Shown here piece by piece: positions 37,201-46,914 of a DNA stretch of 64,000 bases (position 1 is the stretch's first letter; every line of letters starts with the position of its first letter). The translations under genes and the position numbers were made by a program. The DNA is from Alistipes putredinis DSM 17216 (GTDB taxonomy: Bacteria; Bacteroidota; Bacteroidia; Bacteroidales; Rikenellaceae): the NCBI RefSeq assembly GCF_000154465.1, contig NZ_DS499580.1:415643-479642 (forward strand). Reading direction: 5' to 3'. The notes under the pieces were generated by a model, which saw nothing but the letters and a program-made list of their open reading frames with translations, did no database searches and had not been told where the DNA came from.

Positions 37201-38259
37201 ATTCGGGTCGCCAAAGTGCAGCTCATCCCAAGACGCTTTGGCACGCTGTTCCATTACATAGTCCCAAGTATATATCTCATCCTCCTTGAAATCGTCCAAC
37301 AAATTGAATGGAGTGCCGGAAAGACGCAGAATCTTGGTCTTGTCCTTCGTAAGTTCCTGCATTACAGCCTTACCCAAATCTGTCTGTGTGCCTTCGTGCG
37401 CCTCGTCCACGATGATACAGTCCCATGCGGTGGCGAACACTTCATTGTTCTTATCAAAGTTGCCGCCTACAAGTTCAGAACCACGCAAGTCTTGCATGGA
37501 AGCAAAGTAAACATATTTGCATTGTCCTTGTTTTGCTCTTGTTTCCAGCGAAGTATGACTATCACCGTTATTCTTTGAGCCGTATGCAAAATCCCGCCTA
37601 TCATAGAATATCTTGCCAAAGTCCTCAAACCAACCGCTATCAACTACCGGACGGTGGGTGAGAATCAAGGTTCGGCTGAAATCCATATCTTTTACCTCCT
37701 GTAATGCGGACAGCGTCTTACCAAATCGCATCTTGGCGTTCCACAGCATCTGGTTTCCTTTCTTGAACTGCTTTTTAGTCTTTTCAATAGCTTCACGCTG
37801 TTCCGGTCGGAATACAATAGGACTTTTGTCGTGTGAAACCTCAGCAGAAGATAATGATTCACGCCCCTCTTTTACGGCGATTATTGCCCGTTTAACTGTT
37901 TCAAGATCGGTAATAAACCACTCGTTGGCTTTGTTCTCGGTATCAAATATCTTTTTCTTGATACCTGAACGCTCCAGCACGCTATGCACTTCCTTGTCAT
38001 TGAAAGAACACAAACCATACTTGCTGTTGTATATCGTAAGTTCCGTATATAAGAGGTCGTATGCTATACCTGCCGTTTGCGTATATTGATTGATACGTTT
38101 CTTGGCAGACTCGTTGAGAGCCTTGCTGTTGGGAGCAAGACCGAAAACATTGTCATTGTCACAAGTGGCTTCGCCCACTTTCAGACATCCCTTGTGCGCA
38201 GCATCGTTGATACGGAACACATATATCAGTTTTAACTTTAGTGAAGATGTGAATTTCAT
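34286..38259 (-). pseudogene. Large GIY-YIG/helicase/methyltransferase restriction enzyme, frameshifted
   Basis: One gene now split in two frames: 35020-38259 (1079 residues) and 34286-35020 (244 residues). Domains in order: an N-terminal GIY-YIG-like region (KLIYVFRINDAAHKGCLKVG), an SF2 helicase (MRFGKTLSALQ, VDEAHEG, RLSGTPFN, QTIFRVQTP), a charged coiled coil, then an adenine methyltransferase with NPPYQ near residue 990, and target recognition in the second part. At 35045-35049 one base appears missing: restoring it joins the frames through GGLCYFLMDAKYDN, as expected for the family. The C-terminal recognition part is severed, so activity is doubtful. It is paired with the gene at 38266-39282. 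Confidence 0.82.
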
Positions 38260-38265
38260 ACCGCA

Positions 38266-39282
38266 CTATTTTATTAGGTCTATAAATCGGATTCGTTTTC
38301 CCTTTTTGCCTGTTGCCTTGTCGGTAGCATGCCAATCCTTGATTTGGCAATAGACCCCATTGTGCCTGCGGATGTCATCTTTCAGACATCCTTCACATTG
38401 GGTGACCACTTCGGTAGTCCCGAACAAGTCGGCTACAACTTCCCTACGTTCTCCGCAACTATTTGGAATGACACCTCTTAATCCGTCCATCTGCCATACG
38501 TTCCACGAAATGATGTAAGCGATGTAGTTGATAGATTTCAGTAAAGGGCATTTGCCAAATTTCTGTTGAAAATACTCCACAAAAGAGACAAGCATAGATT
38601 CTCGGGCAATGAGTAGATTGTCTCCCTGCCACTCGTAACCGTAGGTACTTTTATAGGCTTCTTGTGCCCACTCAAGCCATTCGCCCGAAGTGGATGTGTT
38701 CTCGCTTACCACCCTTAGTTTGCGGTCAAGCAAACCGATACGCTGTTCCAAAGGGATAGTCTCTCCTGTCGTGGTATCATAGCGGCTAATCAGATATGGG
38801 GCTTCTCCGCAAGTGATTTCCAGTCGGATATCACGCACATAATCCTTCCAACTTTTGCCCTCCGGGAATATGATACAGCCTTCCGTTGTTTTCCATTTAT
38901 GATGTCCCTGTTCGTCTGCATATTCGGTATTGAAAACATCCTTTCGTCCGAACCATGCTTCATCAATCAGGTTGTTCTGTGCATTGCATATCCATGATGG
39001 AGTGAAGACCTCAGCCATATCACGGGAACGGGTTGATTGGGTATCACGGCTTTTGAGGACACGAGGCATGATGATATGTCCGTTATCTCCTGTTATAAGG
39101 TGTGGGAGGATAGGGGAATTGTATTGGTATTCTTTGCCAAGATGTTCATAATCTGAAGTAGCCCAGAAGATATTGCGTTGCATTTCGTCCCTGCTCGTGG
39201 TGTGGTCTTTGAGCAAGGTGTTCAGCAATTCTGGTGAAAACTGGAATATGCTATCTTCCAATATATCAACTTCGACAGGCAT
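38266..39282 (-). CDS. Restriction-modification partner subunit (methylase-associated)
   Basis: 338 residues. MAEVFTPSWICNAQNNLID resembles the N-terminal entry of Type I/IIG methylase subunits; near the C-terminus ETQCEGC-like Cys pairs and a basic KKGKRIRF segment occur. Bacteroides genomes carry this protein directly upstream of the helicase-methyltransferase found here, usually labelled restriction endonuclease subunit M. Catalytic SAM motifs are not complete within it, so it probably works with the large subunit. It ends six bases before that gene. Confidence 0.7.
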   Translation of the reverse strand: MPVEVDILEDSIFQFSPELLNTLLKDHTTSRDEMQRNIFWATSDYEHLGKEYQYNSPILPHLITGDNGHIIMPRVLKSRDTQSTRSRDMAEVFTPSWICNAQNNLIDEAWFGRKDVFNTEYADEQGHHKWKTTEGCIIFPEGKSWKDYVRDIRLEITCGEAPYLISRYDTTTGETIPLEQRIGLLDRKLRVVSENTSTSGEWLEWAQEAYKSTYGYEWQGDNLLIARESMLVSFVEYFQQKFGKCPLLKSINYIAYIISWNVWQMDGLRGVIPNSCGERREVVADLFGTTEVVTQCEGCLKDDIRRHNGVYCQIKDWHATDKATGKKGKRIRFIDLIK

Positions 39283-39379
39283 TTTATATCAAGTTTACGC
39301 CCGTCTCTTCTTATGGAAATAAGGGAAAAAGGTTCTTCTCTTGGTAAGCGTTGGACGGATTCGCTAAACATTCATGGTT

Positions 39380-40588
39380 TCACAGCAAATCCAGTATTCT
39401 TTTATTGGCTTTATCTACTACTGTAGTATCCAGCGATGCAAGATAAATCTGTGTAGTGTTCTCAGAATCATGTCCCATTCCCTCGCTTATGACAGAAATG
39501 GGCACATTACGGCTCTTGGCGATACTTGCCCACGAGTGCCGACCGACATACATAGTTAATGGTATTGGCAAATCCAACTGCTTTCCAATTTTCTTCAACA
39601 GATGGTTCACACGGTGAAGTTCGTTGGCGTATTGCTTCCGATAATCTTCGTCCCGTTTTGTAATGATGGGCAAGAGGTATTCCGTTTCGTTTACTGGATA
39701 TTTGTCAAGAATCTCTTGCATACACTTTTCCCATCTGATGAACAACTGCTGTCCTGTCTTACGTCTGCGATAGGAAAGAGTACCATTCTGCAAGTCCTTC
39801 TTTCTCAGATAAGCCATGTCGATGAACGACATTCCCCTTGTGTAGAAACAGAACAGGAACATATCACGGGCATAATCAAGATTGGGCTTCAATGACAAGT
39901 CCAGTCCTTTGATACGTCTGATGTCATTGAGCGACAAGGCTCGCTTCATTGTTTTCTCCACTCCCGTGTAAACGGACTTGAACGGATGTCGTTGCTCGGT
40001 CAGTCCATCTTCCACCGCACGGTTATAGACGGCTTTTAGAATACGCATATAGAAGGATATAGTATTGGGCGTATTTCCCCTTCCTTTCAAATAAGCCTCG
40101 TACTCTGCCAACAAATCCGCATTAAGCTGGTCAAACAAGACATCCTTGCCATTTATAAAACCGTTAAAACTTCTGAGTGCAGCTGTATAAGTCTCTGAGG
40201 TGCGTATTTTGCCCAAGCGTTTCAGTCTCGCTATCTGTTGGCTGATGTAAGCGTTGAATGACAATTCTTGCCTGTTTTCATGAAAGCGCATGACTACATC
40301 ATCCGTTACGAATGTGCCGGATTGAAATAACTTGTGTATGATTTTGTTCAGCCTGTCCTTGTCCCACTTGATGCGTGAACCGATTGAAAGCAGGTAGTTG
40401 TTCCTCTCTTGTCCTGTCAATAGATGATGCAAGACAACCGTTTCGGAATGGCTGTCCCATTCCGAAACAAAAAGTTTATACTCGGTGTTTATCTGTCTGA
40501 CCACACGGTTGTGAATGACCTGATAGTAGAGTGTGCCCTCCTTACCGTTTACGGTAGATGGACGGAACTTGACCTTTACTGATGCCAT
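39380..40588 (-). CDS. Tyrosine recombinase of the mobilizable island
   Basis: 402 residues starting MASVKVKFRPS. The SAM-like core-binding domain (~100-200) is followed by the catalytic domain with Arg in YTRGMSFIDMAYL, Lys in RRRKTGQQL, the box YVGRHSWAS (the first His of HxxR is replaced, as is common in Bacteroidetes enzymes) and GHDSENTTQIYL with the Tyr nucleophile. It would integrate and excise the island through the tRNA 3'-end site. The start at 40588 is two bases after the end of the upstream mobilization gene, so they form one operon. Confidence 0.9.
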   Translation of the reverse strand: MASVKVKFRPSTVNGKEGTLYYQVIHNRVVRQINTEYKLFVSEWDSHSETVVLHHLLTGQERNNYLLSIGSRIKWDKDRLNKIIHKLFQSGTFVTDDVVMRFHENRQELSFNAYISQQIARLKRLGKIRTSETYTAALRSFNGFINGKDVLFDQLNADLLAEYEAYLKGRGNTPNTISFYMRILKAVYNRAVEDGLTEQRHPFKSVYTGVEKTMKRALSLNDIRRIKGLDLSLKPNLDYARDMFLFCFYTRGMSFIDMAYLRKKDLQNGTLSYRRRKTGQQLFIRWEKCMQEILDKYPVNETEYLLPIITKRDEDYRKQYANELHRVNHLLKKIGKQLDLPIPLTMYVGRHSWASIAKSRNVPISVISEGMGHDSENTTQIYLASLDTTVVDKANKRILDLL

Positions 40589-40589
40589 A

Positions 40590-41015
40590 TCAGTCGGATT
40601 TTGATTGCTCCCACTTAGCGTACATCTCCCTTGAAAGTTCCACAATCTCCCTGCTCAACTTCACAAGATCAATGGTACAACTCTCCAGTTTGTAAAGCAA
40701 CGCCATCGCCTTCTTCTCCGAAAAATGGCAGCGTAGCTCTTTGACTACCTGATTGTAGTTCGTACCAATGGCACGGAACTGGGCGTGAAAGTCCGACAGT
40801 TTAGTCGTGTAGTCCACCATCGTCTTGTCCACCTTCAGTACCTTGAACTTCTGCCCGAAGAAGTGTGCCTTGAGAAAGACGGCTTTAGCGTACACCTCTG
40901 ATTCCTCGTACATCGTGAGAAACTTGTTCCATTCCTCATCATCGAAGCGCACCATCACGCAGTGTGTCTTCGGGTTCAACTTGGGATTTCTCCCGTACTT
41001 GCTCTTCTTTTTCAT
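40590..41015 (-). CDS. MobC/MobA-like relaxosome accessory protein
   Basis: 141 residues. A very basic N-terminus (MKKKSKYGRNPKLNPK) and ribbon-helix-helix-like strand (THCVMVRFDDEEW) are followed by RAIGTNYNQVVKELR, the hallmark of MobC-type accessory proteins that assist a relaxase at oriT. No relaxase gene is seen in the window, so mobilization would need one in trans or the element has lost it. A probable oriT lies just upstream. Confidence 0.72.
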   Translation of the reverse strand: MKKKSKYGRNPKLNPKTHCVMVRFDDEEWNKFLTMYEESEVYAKAVFLKAHFFGQKFKVLKVDKTMVDYTTKLSDFHAQFRAIGTNYNQVVKELRCHFSEKKAMALLYKLESCTIDLVKLSREIVELSREMYAKWEQSKSD

Positions 41016-41069
41016 TCTTCTTATTCTTTTAGTTTAATGATTCATTCATAGTCTAATCTCCGATTAAAG

Positions 41070-41130
41070 AACCCCGAAATTATCCGACTGCGGAGGATAA
41101 TTCAGCCCACGGCGGTGCAAGGATTTTCAG
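41070..41130 (-). other. Probable oriT-like inverted repeat at the island's right end
   Basis: An 8-bp inverted repeat, AATTATCC at 41078-41085 and GGATAATT at 41095-41102, stands directly upstream of the mobilization gene with the conserved-looking GCCCACGGCGGTGCAAGG beside it. Bacteroides mobilizable elements place their oriT in this position. The rest of 41131-41300 is very AT-rich integrase leader sequence with no gene. Confidence 0.5.
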
Positions 41131-41300
41131 TCCCATAATTATATTTTTGAATAATTATGTGTTGTTTGAATTTTTATATGAAAATCAATGTTTTAAGCTT
41201 CCAAATGTGGCGATTTTATTTTGTTTATTTTTATCTATTTTTGTTTGTTTTTGTATTTTTGTGTCGAAATTGTGTGTTGAAATAATAATTATCCTATCAA

Positions 41301-42521
41301 ATGAACTATTCAAAAGACGGAATAACAGTTGCGCCCATAATAGATACGAGTCATCCGAAAAAGAACGGAAAGTGCCCCGTAAAAATTCGTGTAACCTATC
41401 GCCGGGATCGTCGCTATTATCCGACGGGCAAAGACCTTACCTTGGATGAGTGGGAAGGTCTGACTACAACGAAGGTTCGCGCCCTTGTGGCCGTTCGTAA
41501 AGATATAGAAAGCAGTTACCAAATTGTTCGTGGGGTTGTTGAGGAATTGGCACGCGACGGTATTTTTTCATTCGATAGCCTCAACAAGCGATTGAAACGT
41601 TCGGGGGTTGATACTCTTAACCGTGCATTTGCGGCTAAAATAGCGGAATTAAAAGAGCAGGATCGTATCGGGTCAATGCTGGTTTATAATGTTGTTATAC
41701 AGGGATTGGAGCGGTTTGCCGGGGATCGTATTGCTCTTGAATCTATAACGGTGGATTGGGTAAGACGTTATGAGCGCTTTCTACTCGGAGAAGGTAAGAG
41801 CCGTACAACGATCGGAATACACATGCGCCATTTACGAGCCATATTGAACGATGCTTGTCGATGCGATGCGATTAAACCCGCGCAATACCCGTTCGGCCGA
41901 GGGAAATATGAAATACAGGCCGGTGAGGGCCGTAAATTGGCTTTAACGCTGGAGCAGATCGGGCAGATCGCCCGCTATGAGGATGGGAACGAAGCAACGG
42001 CCAAATACCGGGATTATTGGCTGTTCCTCTACTTGTGTAACGGGATCAACGTCGCCGATTTCGTGAAATTGCGGTATCGTGATATTGTGGACGGTGAAAT
42101 CTGTTTCGTGCGTCAAAAGACCGAGCGCACGACTAAGACCCGTAAGGAAATCCGGGTCGCGGTAGTTCCCCAGATGCAAGCTATTATCGACCGCTGGGGT
42201 AATACTCCAGCACCGAATAACTTTATTTTCCCAATTCTCGACGGGTCGGAGGATGCGGTGCAGAGCCACGCTAAAACAATAGCCGCTACCGGGTTAATCA
42301 ATAAACGGATGCGGATGATCGGGGAGCAGCTCGAAATTGGGAACATATCGACCTATACGGCGCGTCATTCGTTCGCTACGGTGTTGAAGCGTGCCGGGGC
42401 GAATATCGCCTACATATCGGAAAGCCTCGGCCACCAAGATCTGAAGACGACGGAAAACTACCTTGCCAGCTTCGAGCGAGAGGAACGAGAGAAAAATGCT
42501 GCATTACTGACGAATTTTTAA
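41301..42521 (+). CDS. Prophage tyrosine integrase
   Basis: 406 residues. The N-terminal Arm-binding domain (CPVKIRVTYRRDRRYYPTG) and SAM-like core (~100-200) precede the catalytic domain, with YTARHSFATVLKRAG and LGHQDLKTTENYL (Tyr nucleophile). In the first box the usual Arg is replaced (YLCNGINVADF), as in a large Bacteroidetes subfamily. It is unrelated in detail to the island recombinase 700 bases away and points the other way, so it marks a separate element, the prophage to the right. Confidence 0.9.
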   Translation: MNYSKDGITVAPIIDTSHPKKNGKCPVKIRVTYRRDRRYYPTGKDLTLDEWEGLTTTKVRALVAVRKDIESSYQIVRGVVEELARDGIFSFDSLNKRLKRSGVDTLNRAFAAKIAELKEQDRIGSMLVYNVVIQGLERFAGDRIALESITVDWVRRYERFLLGEGKSRTTIGIHMRHLRAILNDACRCDAIKPAQYPFGRGKYEIQAGEGRKLALTLEQIGQIARYEDGNEATAKYRDYWLFLYLCNGINVADFVKLRYRDIVDGEICFVRQKTERTTKTRKEIRVAVVPQMQAIIDRWGNTPAPNNFIFPILDGSEDAVQSHAKTIAATGLINKRMRMIGEQLEIGNISTYTARHSFATVLKRAGANIAYISESLGHQDLKTTENYLASFEREEREKNAALLTNF

Positions 42522-42529
42522 TACGATTA

Positions 42530-42561
42530 TTTGCATAATGCGCCGCAGTGCAGTACCTTTG
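42530..42561 (+). promoter_or_regulatory. Isolated promoter-like element after the integrase
   Basis: TTTG 42530-42533, a 20-nt spacer and TACCTTTG 42554-42561, a near-perfect Bacteroidetes promoter. With the terminator hairpin at 42583-42629 it would give an RNA of only ~60 nt. Chance occurrence is possible. Confidence 0.4.
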
Positions 42562-42582
42562 TCATATCGTGTTATTTTAGTT

Positions 42583-42629
42583 GGAATGATCGGCGGGGCA
42601 CATCTTATTTCCGTCGGTCATTCCGTTTT
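42583..42629 (+). terminator. Terminator downstream of the prophage integrase
   Basis: A 14-bp stem with two G-U pairs (42583-42596 with 42611-42624), a 14-nt loop and five T at 42626-42630. Confidence 0.75.
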
Positions 42630-42712
42630 TACTGCATTTCTCCTCTTGGATGTGGTGAATAGCAACAACCTCACGCCTAACCGACGCACTATTTCGCCGG
42701 ACAAAGGGTGTT

Positions 42713-44017
42713 TCATTTTGGAACAGTGCTTACAGTGACGGAGAGAATGTCCGCCAAATGGACGATGAAACCTGGTGTTAATAGATTTTGCCTTTCCTGT
42801 TTCACCTTGCGAACGATGCTATTCTTGCTTTTGTAGTTTATAGGCGTGCACGATGCCTCATACTTTGCCTCAACTCCTTATGCAACACCTTGCAACTTAT
42901 TCCCTACGTACTGCGCTTTTGCCAAGAGTTATACGGCATCGCGATTGATGAACAGCGAATCATTGAAGTGTTTTTTGTTTTCCCCTATGAAATACGGCAA
43001 ATTCTTCGCCTTTTCGATTCTTTCGGTGTTGTCCTCGACCCATCGTTTGAAGTTGTCGGGCACATCCTTGACCTCATTCAGCGGTTCCTCCCAAAAATCC
43101 CTATCCGTGCCCTCGTTGGCTATAATTGGCACTGCATAGCACTTGCAGTTCGGGTGCCACCCGATGAATTTGAAAGATTTCGGATATTTTCCCTCCATTG
43201 CGTCACATATTTCCAGCGGCGCACGCCCTTTTTTGAAGCGCGGATACCAGAACTTTGCCAGCCACTGTACGTGCGATTTTGATGTTTTTACCTCATATCC
43301 GACAATAAAATCAAGTTGTTGCCAGCGGATACTGTCGGCTTCACGATAAGCGCTGTTTATTTCGGTGCGAGCCATACGCATAGCATTCTGATAAGATGAC
43401 CGGTAAACGCCTTGCCCAGGGTGATAAGCCTGCGCCACTTTCGACAGGGTAAGATTGCCGAACGCATTTCGGACACGTCGAAATAGTTTGTCCGGCTCAT
43501 TCAGATAGACGCGTACATCACGGCTTATATCGGCAGCGCTTCGGCCTTCGCTGATACCTATAGATAAGGATAATTCTATGTGCCGTTCGAACTGCTTGGC
43601 GATACTCCAAACTCTTTCGGATAAATTATGCCCGTAAGTTGTTCTACGTTGAAATGCCTCAAGTGCACCGAGATTGTGAAGCATCCATCCTTTTTTCGGA
43701 TTGTCGAATAGTTGTTTTACCCATGAATCGTTCTTGTCGTTGGCAAAAAACCATTCCGAAGTGATCCCCGCTGTAATTATAGTGGACAACTTATTTCGGA
43801 ATGAAGATAACGAGGCATCGGCTTGTTTACTACGGCTTTTGTTTGATGAGAAGGCGAACAATCGCCCCGTATTGGGTTGATATTTATATCCCATTCCCAG
43901 TCGAATCAATTCATCCGAGGCCACATCATACAAAGCCTCTATCTGTCGTAGATATTCTTCGACATGCGTTTTATGCTGTTGCTCCCATTGGGCGGCTTTC
44001 AAATTCAATCCGGGCAT
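42713..44017 (-). pseudogene. Phage head morphogenesis (Mu F/SPP1 gp7-like) protein, interrupted near its C-terminus
   Basis: 362 residues are readable from the ATG at 44017: ARTEINSAYREADSIRW and WHPNCKCYAVPI are the minor-head signatures. The frame then hits TAA (42929-42931), continues as plausible protein (LLAKAQYVGNKLQGVA), hits a second TAA (42878-42880) and continues through TPINYKSKNSIVRKVK to TGA at 42713. Related phage proteins have a long C-terminal part, and the TPINYKSKxSIxRKV segment resembles a RelA/SpoT-like nucleotidyltransferase start. The tail is therefore decayed. No capsid or tail gene follows before the integrase. Confidence 0.72.
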
Positions 44018-44026
44018 CGTTTCGAA

Positions 44027-45433
44027 TTAGAATGTTGGCTCTATAATATTGTTCATAGATGCCTCTGCCTTCGCTTGCTTTATTCGCTCGATTTCAGCGG
44101 TAACATCATCGGCCGTTCCCATTAGTTCAACGCCCTTTTCCAGCGACATAACGCCATCCTGCACAGCACGGCCTATAGCCGCCCAACGTGCGGTGACATC
44201 TTCATTGAACGGTTCGGCAAATTCGTGTTCTATTTTGAGCGCAGCCAAATCAGGACGCAAATGAATATGGGTTACATTCATCATAATAGCGAGAATAAGA
44301 TTTTTCTCCCTATCTACGGCTATGTCGTATATCTCTTTATTATTTTCGCGCTTGATATATCCCAGTACCATCGCGCGTTTGATCGCTTCGCCCGACAAAG
44401 TTCCCAGCCCAGCCATTTTCTCGGGTGTAAACTCGGGCGTGAAAGTGTCGAACAAGATGGACTGCGCGAGGTCTTCCTTTTCCCGTTGCTGCGTCTCGGA
44501 AGAGGTCGGTGGATTGATGTACTCGAATTTTGAATCCGCTCCGGTCATCCGAATCATTTTCCCGGGCTTGTCGGCTCGACCTTTCAAAAAATCTACGACA
44601 TCGCCCGTTGCTGCGGCGATAGGGTCTGCGAAATAGTTATTTGTGTCGGATATTTTGCTGTCTATATCCTCCTCGCGGTCTATGCGGGGGTTGAGGCCTC
44701 CCCACGCTTTATCCTGTCGGTAGTAGATAACATTGATTTTTCCGGTTGGATTGGGAGTTGCAATAACCTCCCAATTAAGAGATCCTCGTTTGCATCGGTA
44801 GATCGTATCAGGTGTTTGAATATCGAAATGCTCGATAGTTGATGTCCCCTCTTTAAGGTAGTACCCATACCCGAATGCAATGAGGTTCTCGTATAGGTCG
44901 AATAATGGACGTAGGGTGTATCCTTTCGACTTGCAAATTACCACAACTTTTACCTGCGGTTGGAAATTCTCGTCCCGATAGATGTGGTAGAGCTTGGCAC
45001 ATTCAGTTTCTGCTCCCGCAATGCGTTTTGCTTTACGCATGGAAACGTTGAATCGTGTATCTTGCAAAAATTGATTATATGCTTCGAAAGCCTCGTCCGA
45101 ACCTTCGTTGTTCACCTTCTTCCATCGTATCGGATTCCCGAGCAGAAAGAATAGTTCCACCTCATTGATGTACTTCTGTCGTGCACGAGGCAACTTCTCG
45201 GTACGATAAGGCTCCTGGCCTTTCCGCATCTTATCGGCCTTTCGCATAATACGGTGGAGTTCGGGGTTATATTCCTGAATCGCCTGCAAAACCTCCGTAT
45301 CGCGATTCTGCATAAGTGTTTGAGCCTGTGTAATGTCTTTGTCCTTGATAAGCGTAAGCAGATCACGTTCTGCACCGGTTGCATTCAGATATTTATTGCG
45401 TATCGCATTGAGTAGGTTGTCTATAAATCCCAT
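44027..45433 (-). CDS. Phage portal protein (SPP1-like)
   Basis: 468 residues from the ATG at 45433. FFLLGNPIRWKKV, YRDENFQPQVKVVVICK and LGTLSGEAIKRAM are features of SPP1-type portals, which form the dodecameric ring at the capsid vertex through which DNA is packaged. It lies between the large terminase (12 bases upstream) and the head gene (9 bases downstream), the normal order. Confidence 0.88.
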   Translation of the reverse strand: MGFIDNLLNAIRNKYLNATGAERDLLTLIKDKDITQAQTLMQNRDTEVLQAIQEYNPELHRIMRKADKMRKGQEPYRTEKLPRARQKYINEVELFFLLGNPIRWKKVNNEGSDEAFEAYNQFLQDTRFNVSMRKAKRIAGAETECAKLYHIYRDENFQPQVKVVVICKSKGYTLRPLFDLYENLIAFGYGYYLKEGTSTIEHFDIQTPDTIYRCKRGSLNWEVIATPNPTGKINVIYYRQDKAWGGLNPRIDREEDIDSKISDTNNYFADPIAAATGDVVDFLKGRADKPGKMIRMTGADSKFEYINPPTSSETQQREKEDLAQSILFDTFTPEFTPEKMAGLGTLSGEAIKRAMVLGYIKRENNKEIYDIAVDREKNLILAIMMNVTHIHLRPDLAALKIEHEFAEPFNEDVTARWAAIGRAVQDGVMSLEKGVELMGTADDVTAEIERIKQAKAEASMNNIIEPTF

Positions 45434-45444
45434 ATCCGTACTTT

Positions 45445-46860
45445 TTACCAAATTCCTAAATCCTCTTTGTCTAAATCTTCTTCATTGTTGAAATACCCCC
45501 GCTTTTCGATTACTCCGGTCAGGGCATCTTCGGCGTCGTCATGGCTGTTGAACTCCTGCTGCTTACGGTATGATTTGACATGCGAGGCGAACTCCGGCCA
45601 TTTGTGCTCCCATCCGGTCGGAAAATAAATAAGGTTTTGCACTTCATTCGATCGCGTGAAAATACGCACCCTTTTGTTGGCGGTCTGCGTAAATGGGTTG
45701 AACGATGTAAAGTTGTTACCGATTATTCGGCACTGCGCCTCAACATTGCGCCCGAAAGACCTGCCGCCATTGTTGCTCTCGACGTAGCAGATCTCCGTCT
45801 TGTTTCGGGACAGCATCTCGGCTGTTGCCGGCTCGGTATATTCCATCGGTTTCTGTGTATATAAAATGTCCGTCACGAAATTGCCGATGGGAGTTTCCGT
45901 ATAGCAAATAGAACACAGATAGTCACTGCCGGTATCAGCGGTATCCGTGTAGTTCTTTCGCTTCATAGATGCTGCATATGGAATTATGTCGTATGTCTTA
46001 AACTCTCCATACATCAAACCTTCCAGCGGCTTCGGGTTCTGCATATATTGCGTTTCAAAGACAAATGAGTTCGATCTCTCGATTTTGTGCAGTTCCTCCA
46101 GCGTATGCTTAAATTCCCAGAGAGGCTGTTCCTGTCCGTTTTCGTCATGCCAGATGCAGGGCAACGAAAGTACCGTCCATTCCTCCGGCTCGATCTCCTG
46201 AAGATAGCCGCATAGATCGTGCTCATGGAGCCGTTGCATAATGATTATGATAGGCGTATTGCGCGAGTTCACGCGGTTGCGGATAGTCGATTCAAAGCGA
46301 TTGTTCACCCGCTCGCGGATCGTTTCGGATAGTGCATCTTCCGGTTTGATCGGGTCGTCGATAACAATAGCTCCCGCAAAATCGCTTTCCCACGCAGGAA
46401 TAAAATCACCCATTTCGCGCCGCTCCCTATACGGATCATTTACTTGACCTGCACCAAATCCTGTAACCTGTCCTGCTGCACTTACTGCATACAGTCCGCC
46501 TCCGACGGATGTATACCACTTTTTAGCATTCTTGCTTTCGACGACTACTTCAGGGAAAAGCCGCTGGTAGTAGTCTGATTGTACCGTTTCATTGATCTCT
46601 TTCGAGTTGTCGAGAACAAGATCATCGGAGTATGATAGGTGTATGAACTTACTGCGGGGGTTTAACGCCAGCCCGTAGGCGATGAAGTTCTTAGAGACAA
46701 GTTCGGTCTTGCCATATCGTGGCGCAATATTGATAATAAGACGCTTTATTTCGCCACGGACGACTTTGTCAAGAGCTTCGCATATTTTGCGATGATGATC
46801 GCCGACAATAAACCGCATCCCCGTCTTATGCTTGAACATGTAACGGGTGAAATTCAGCAT
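45445..46860 (-). CDS. terL: Phage terminase large subunit
   Basis: 471 residues. ATPase: APRYGKTELVSK (Walker A variant), GAIVIDDPIKPED (Walker B with Glu), then PIIIIMQRLHEHDL. RNase H-like nuclease: TDTADTGSDYL (first Asp), CYVESNNGG and HDDAEDALTG. It drives DNA packaging. The frame is open upstream to the terS stop codon, with IRDIDIERTFCLSGM before the ATG, so a non-ATG start further upstream cannot be excluded. Confidence 0.93.
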   Translation of the reverse strand: MLNFTRYMFKHKTGMRFIVGDHHRKICEALDKVVRGEIKRLIINIAPRYGKTELVSKNFIAYGLALNPRSKFIHLSYSDDLVLDNSKEINETVQSDYYQRLFPEVVVESKNAKKWYTSVGGGLYAVSAAGQVTGFGAGQVNDPYRERREMGDFIPAWESDFAGAIVIDDPIKPEDALSETIRERVNNRFESTIRNRVNSRNTPIIIIMQRLHEHDLCGYLQEIEPEEWTVLSLPCIWHDENGQEQPLWEFKHTLEELHKIERSNSFVFETQYMQNPKPLEGLMYGEFKTYDIIPYAASMKRKNYTDTADTGSDYLCSICYTETPIGNFVTDILYTQKPMEYTEPATAEMLSRNKTEICYVESNNGGRSFGRNVEAQCRIIGNNFTSFNPFTQTANKRVRIFTRSNEVQNLIYFPTGWEHKWPEFASHVKSYRKQQEFNSHDDAEDALTGVIEKRGYFNNEEDLDKEDLGIW

Positions 46861-46914
46861 ACCGGAAAGACAGAAGGTACGCTCTATGTCTATGTCGCGA
46901 ATCGGAGTAGTGCG

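Noticed and set aside
42538..42738. A 66-codon frame after the prophage integrase
   Set aside because: Its ATG lies inside the promoter spacer and the frame runs through the integrase terminator.
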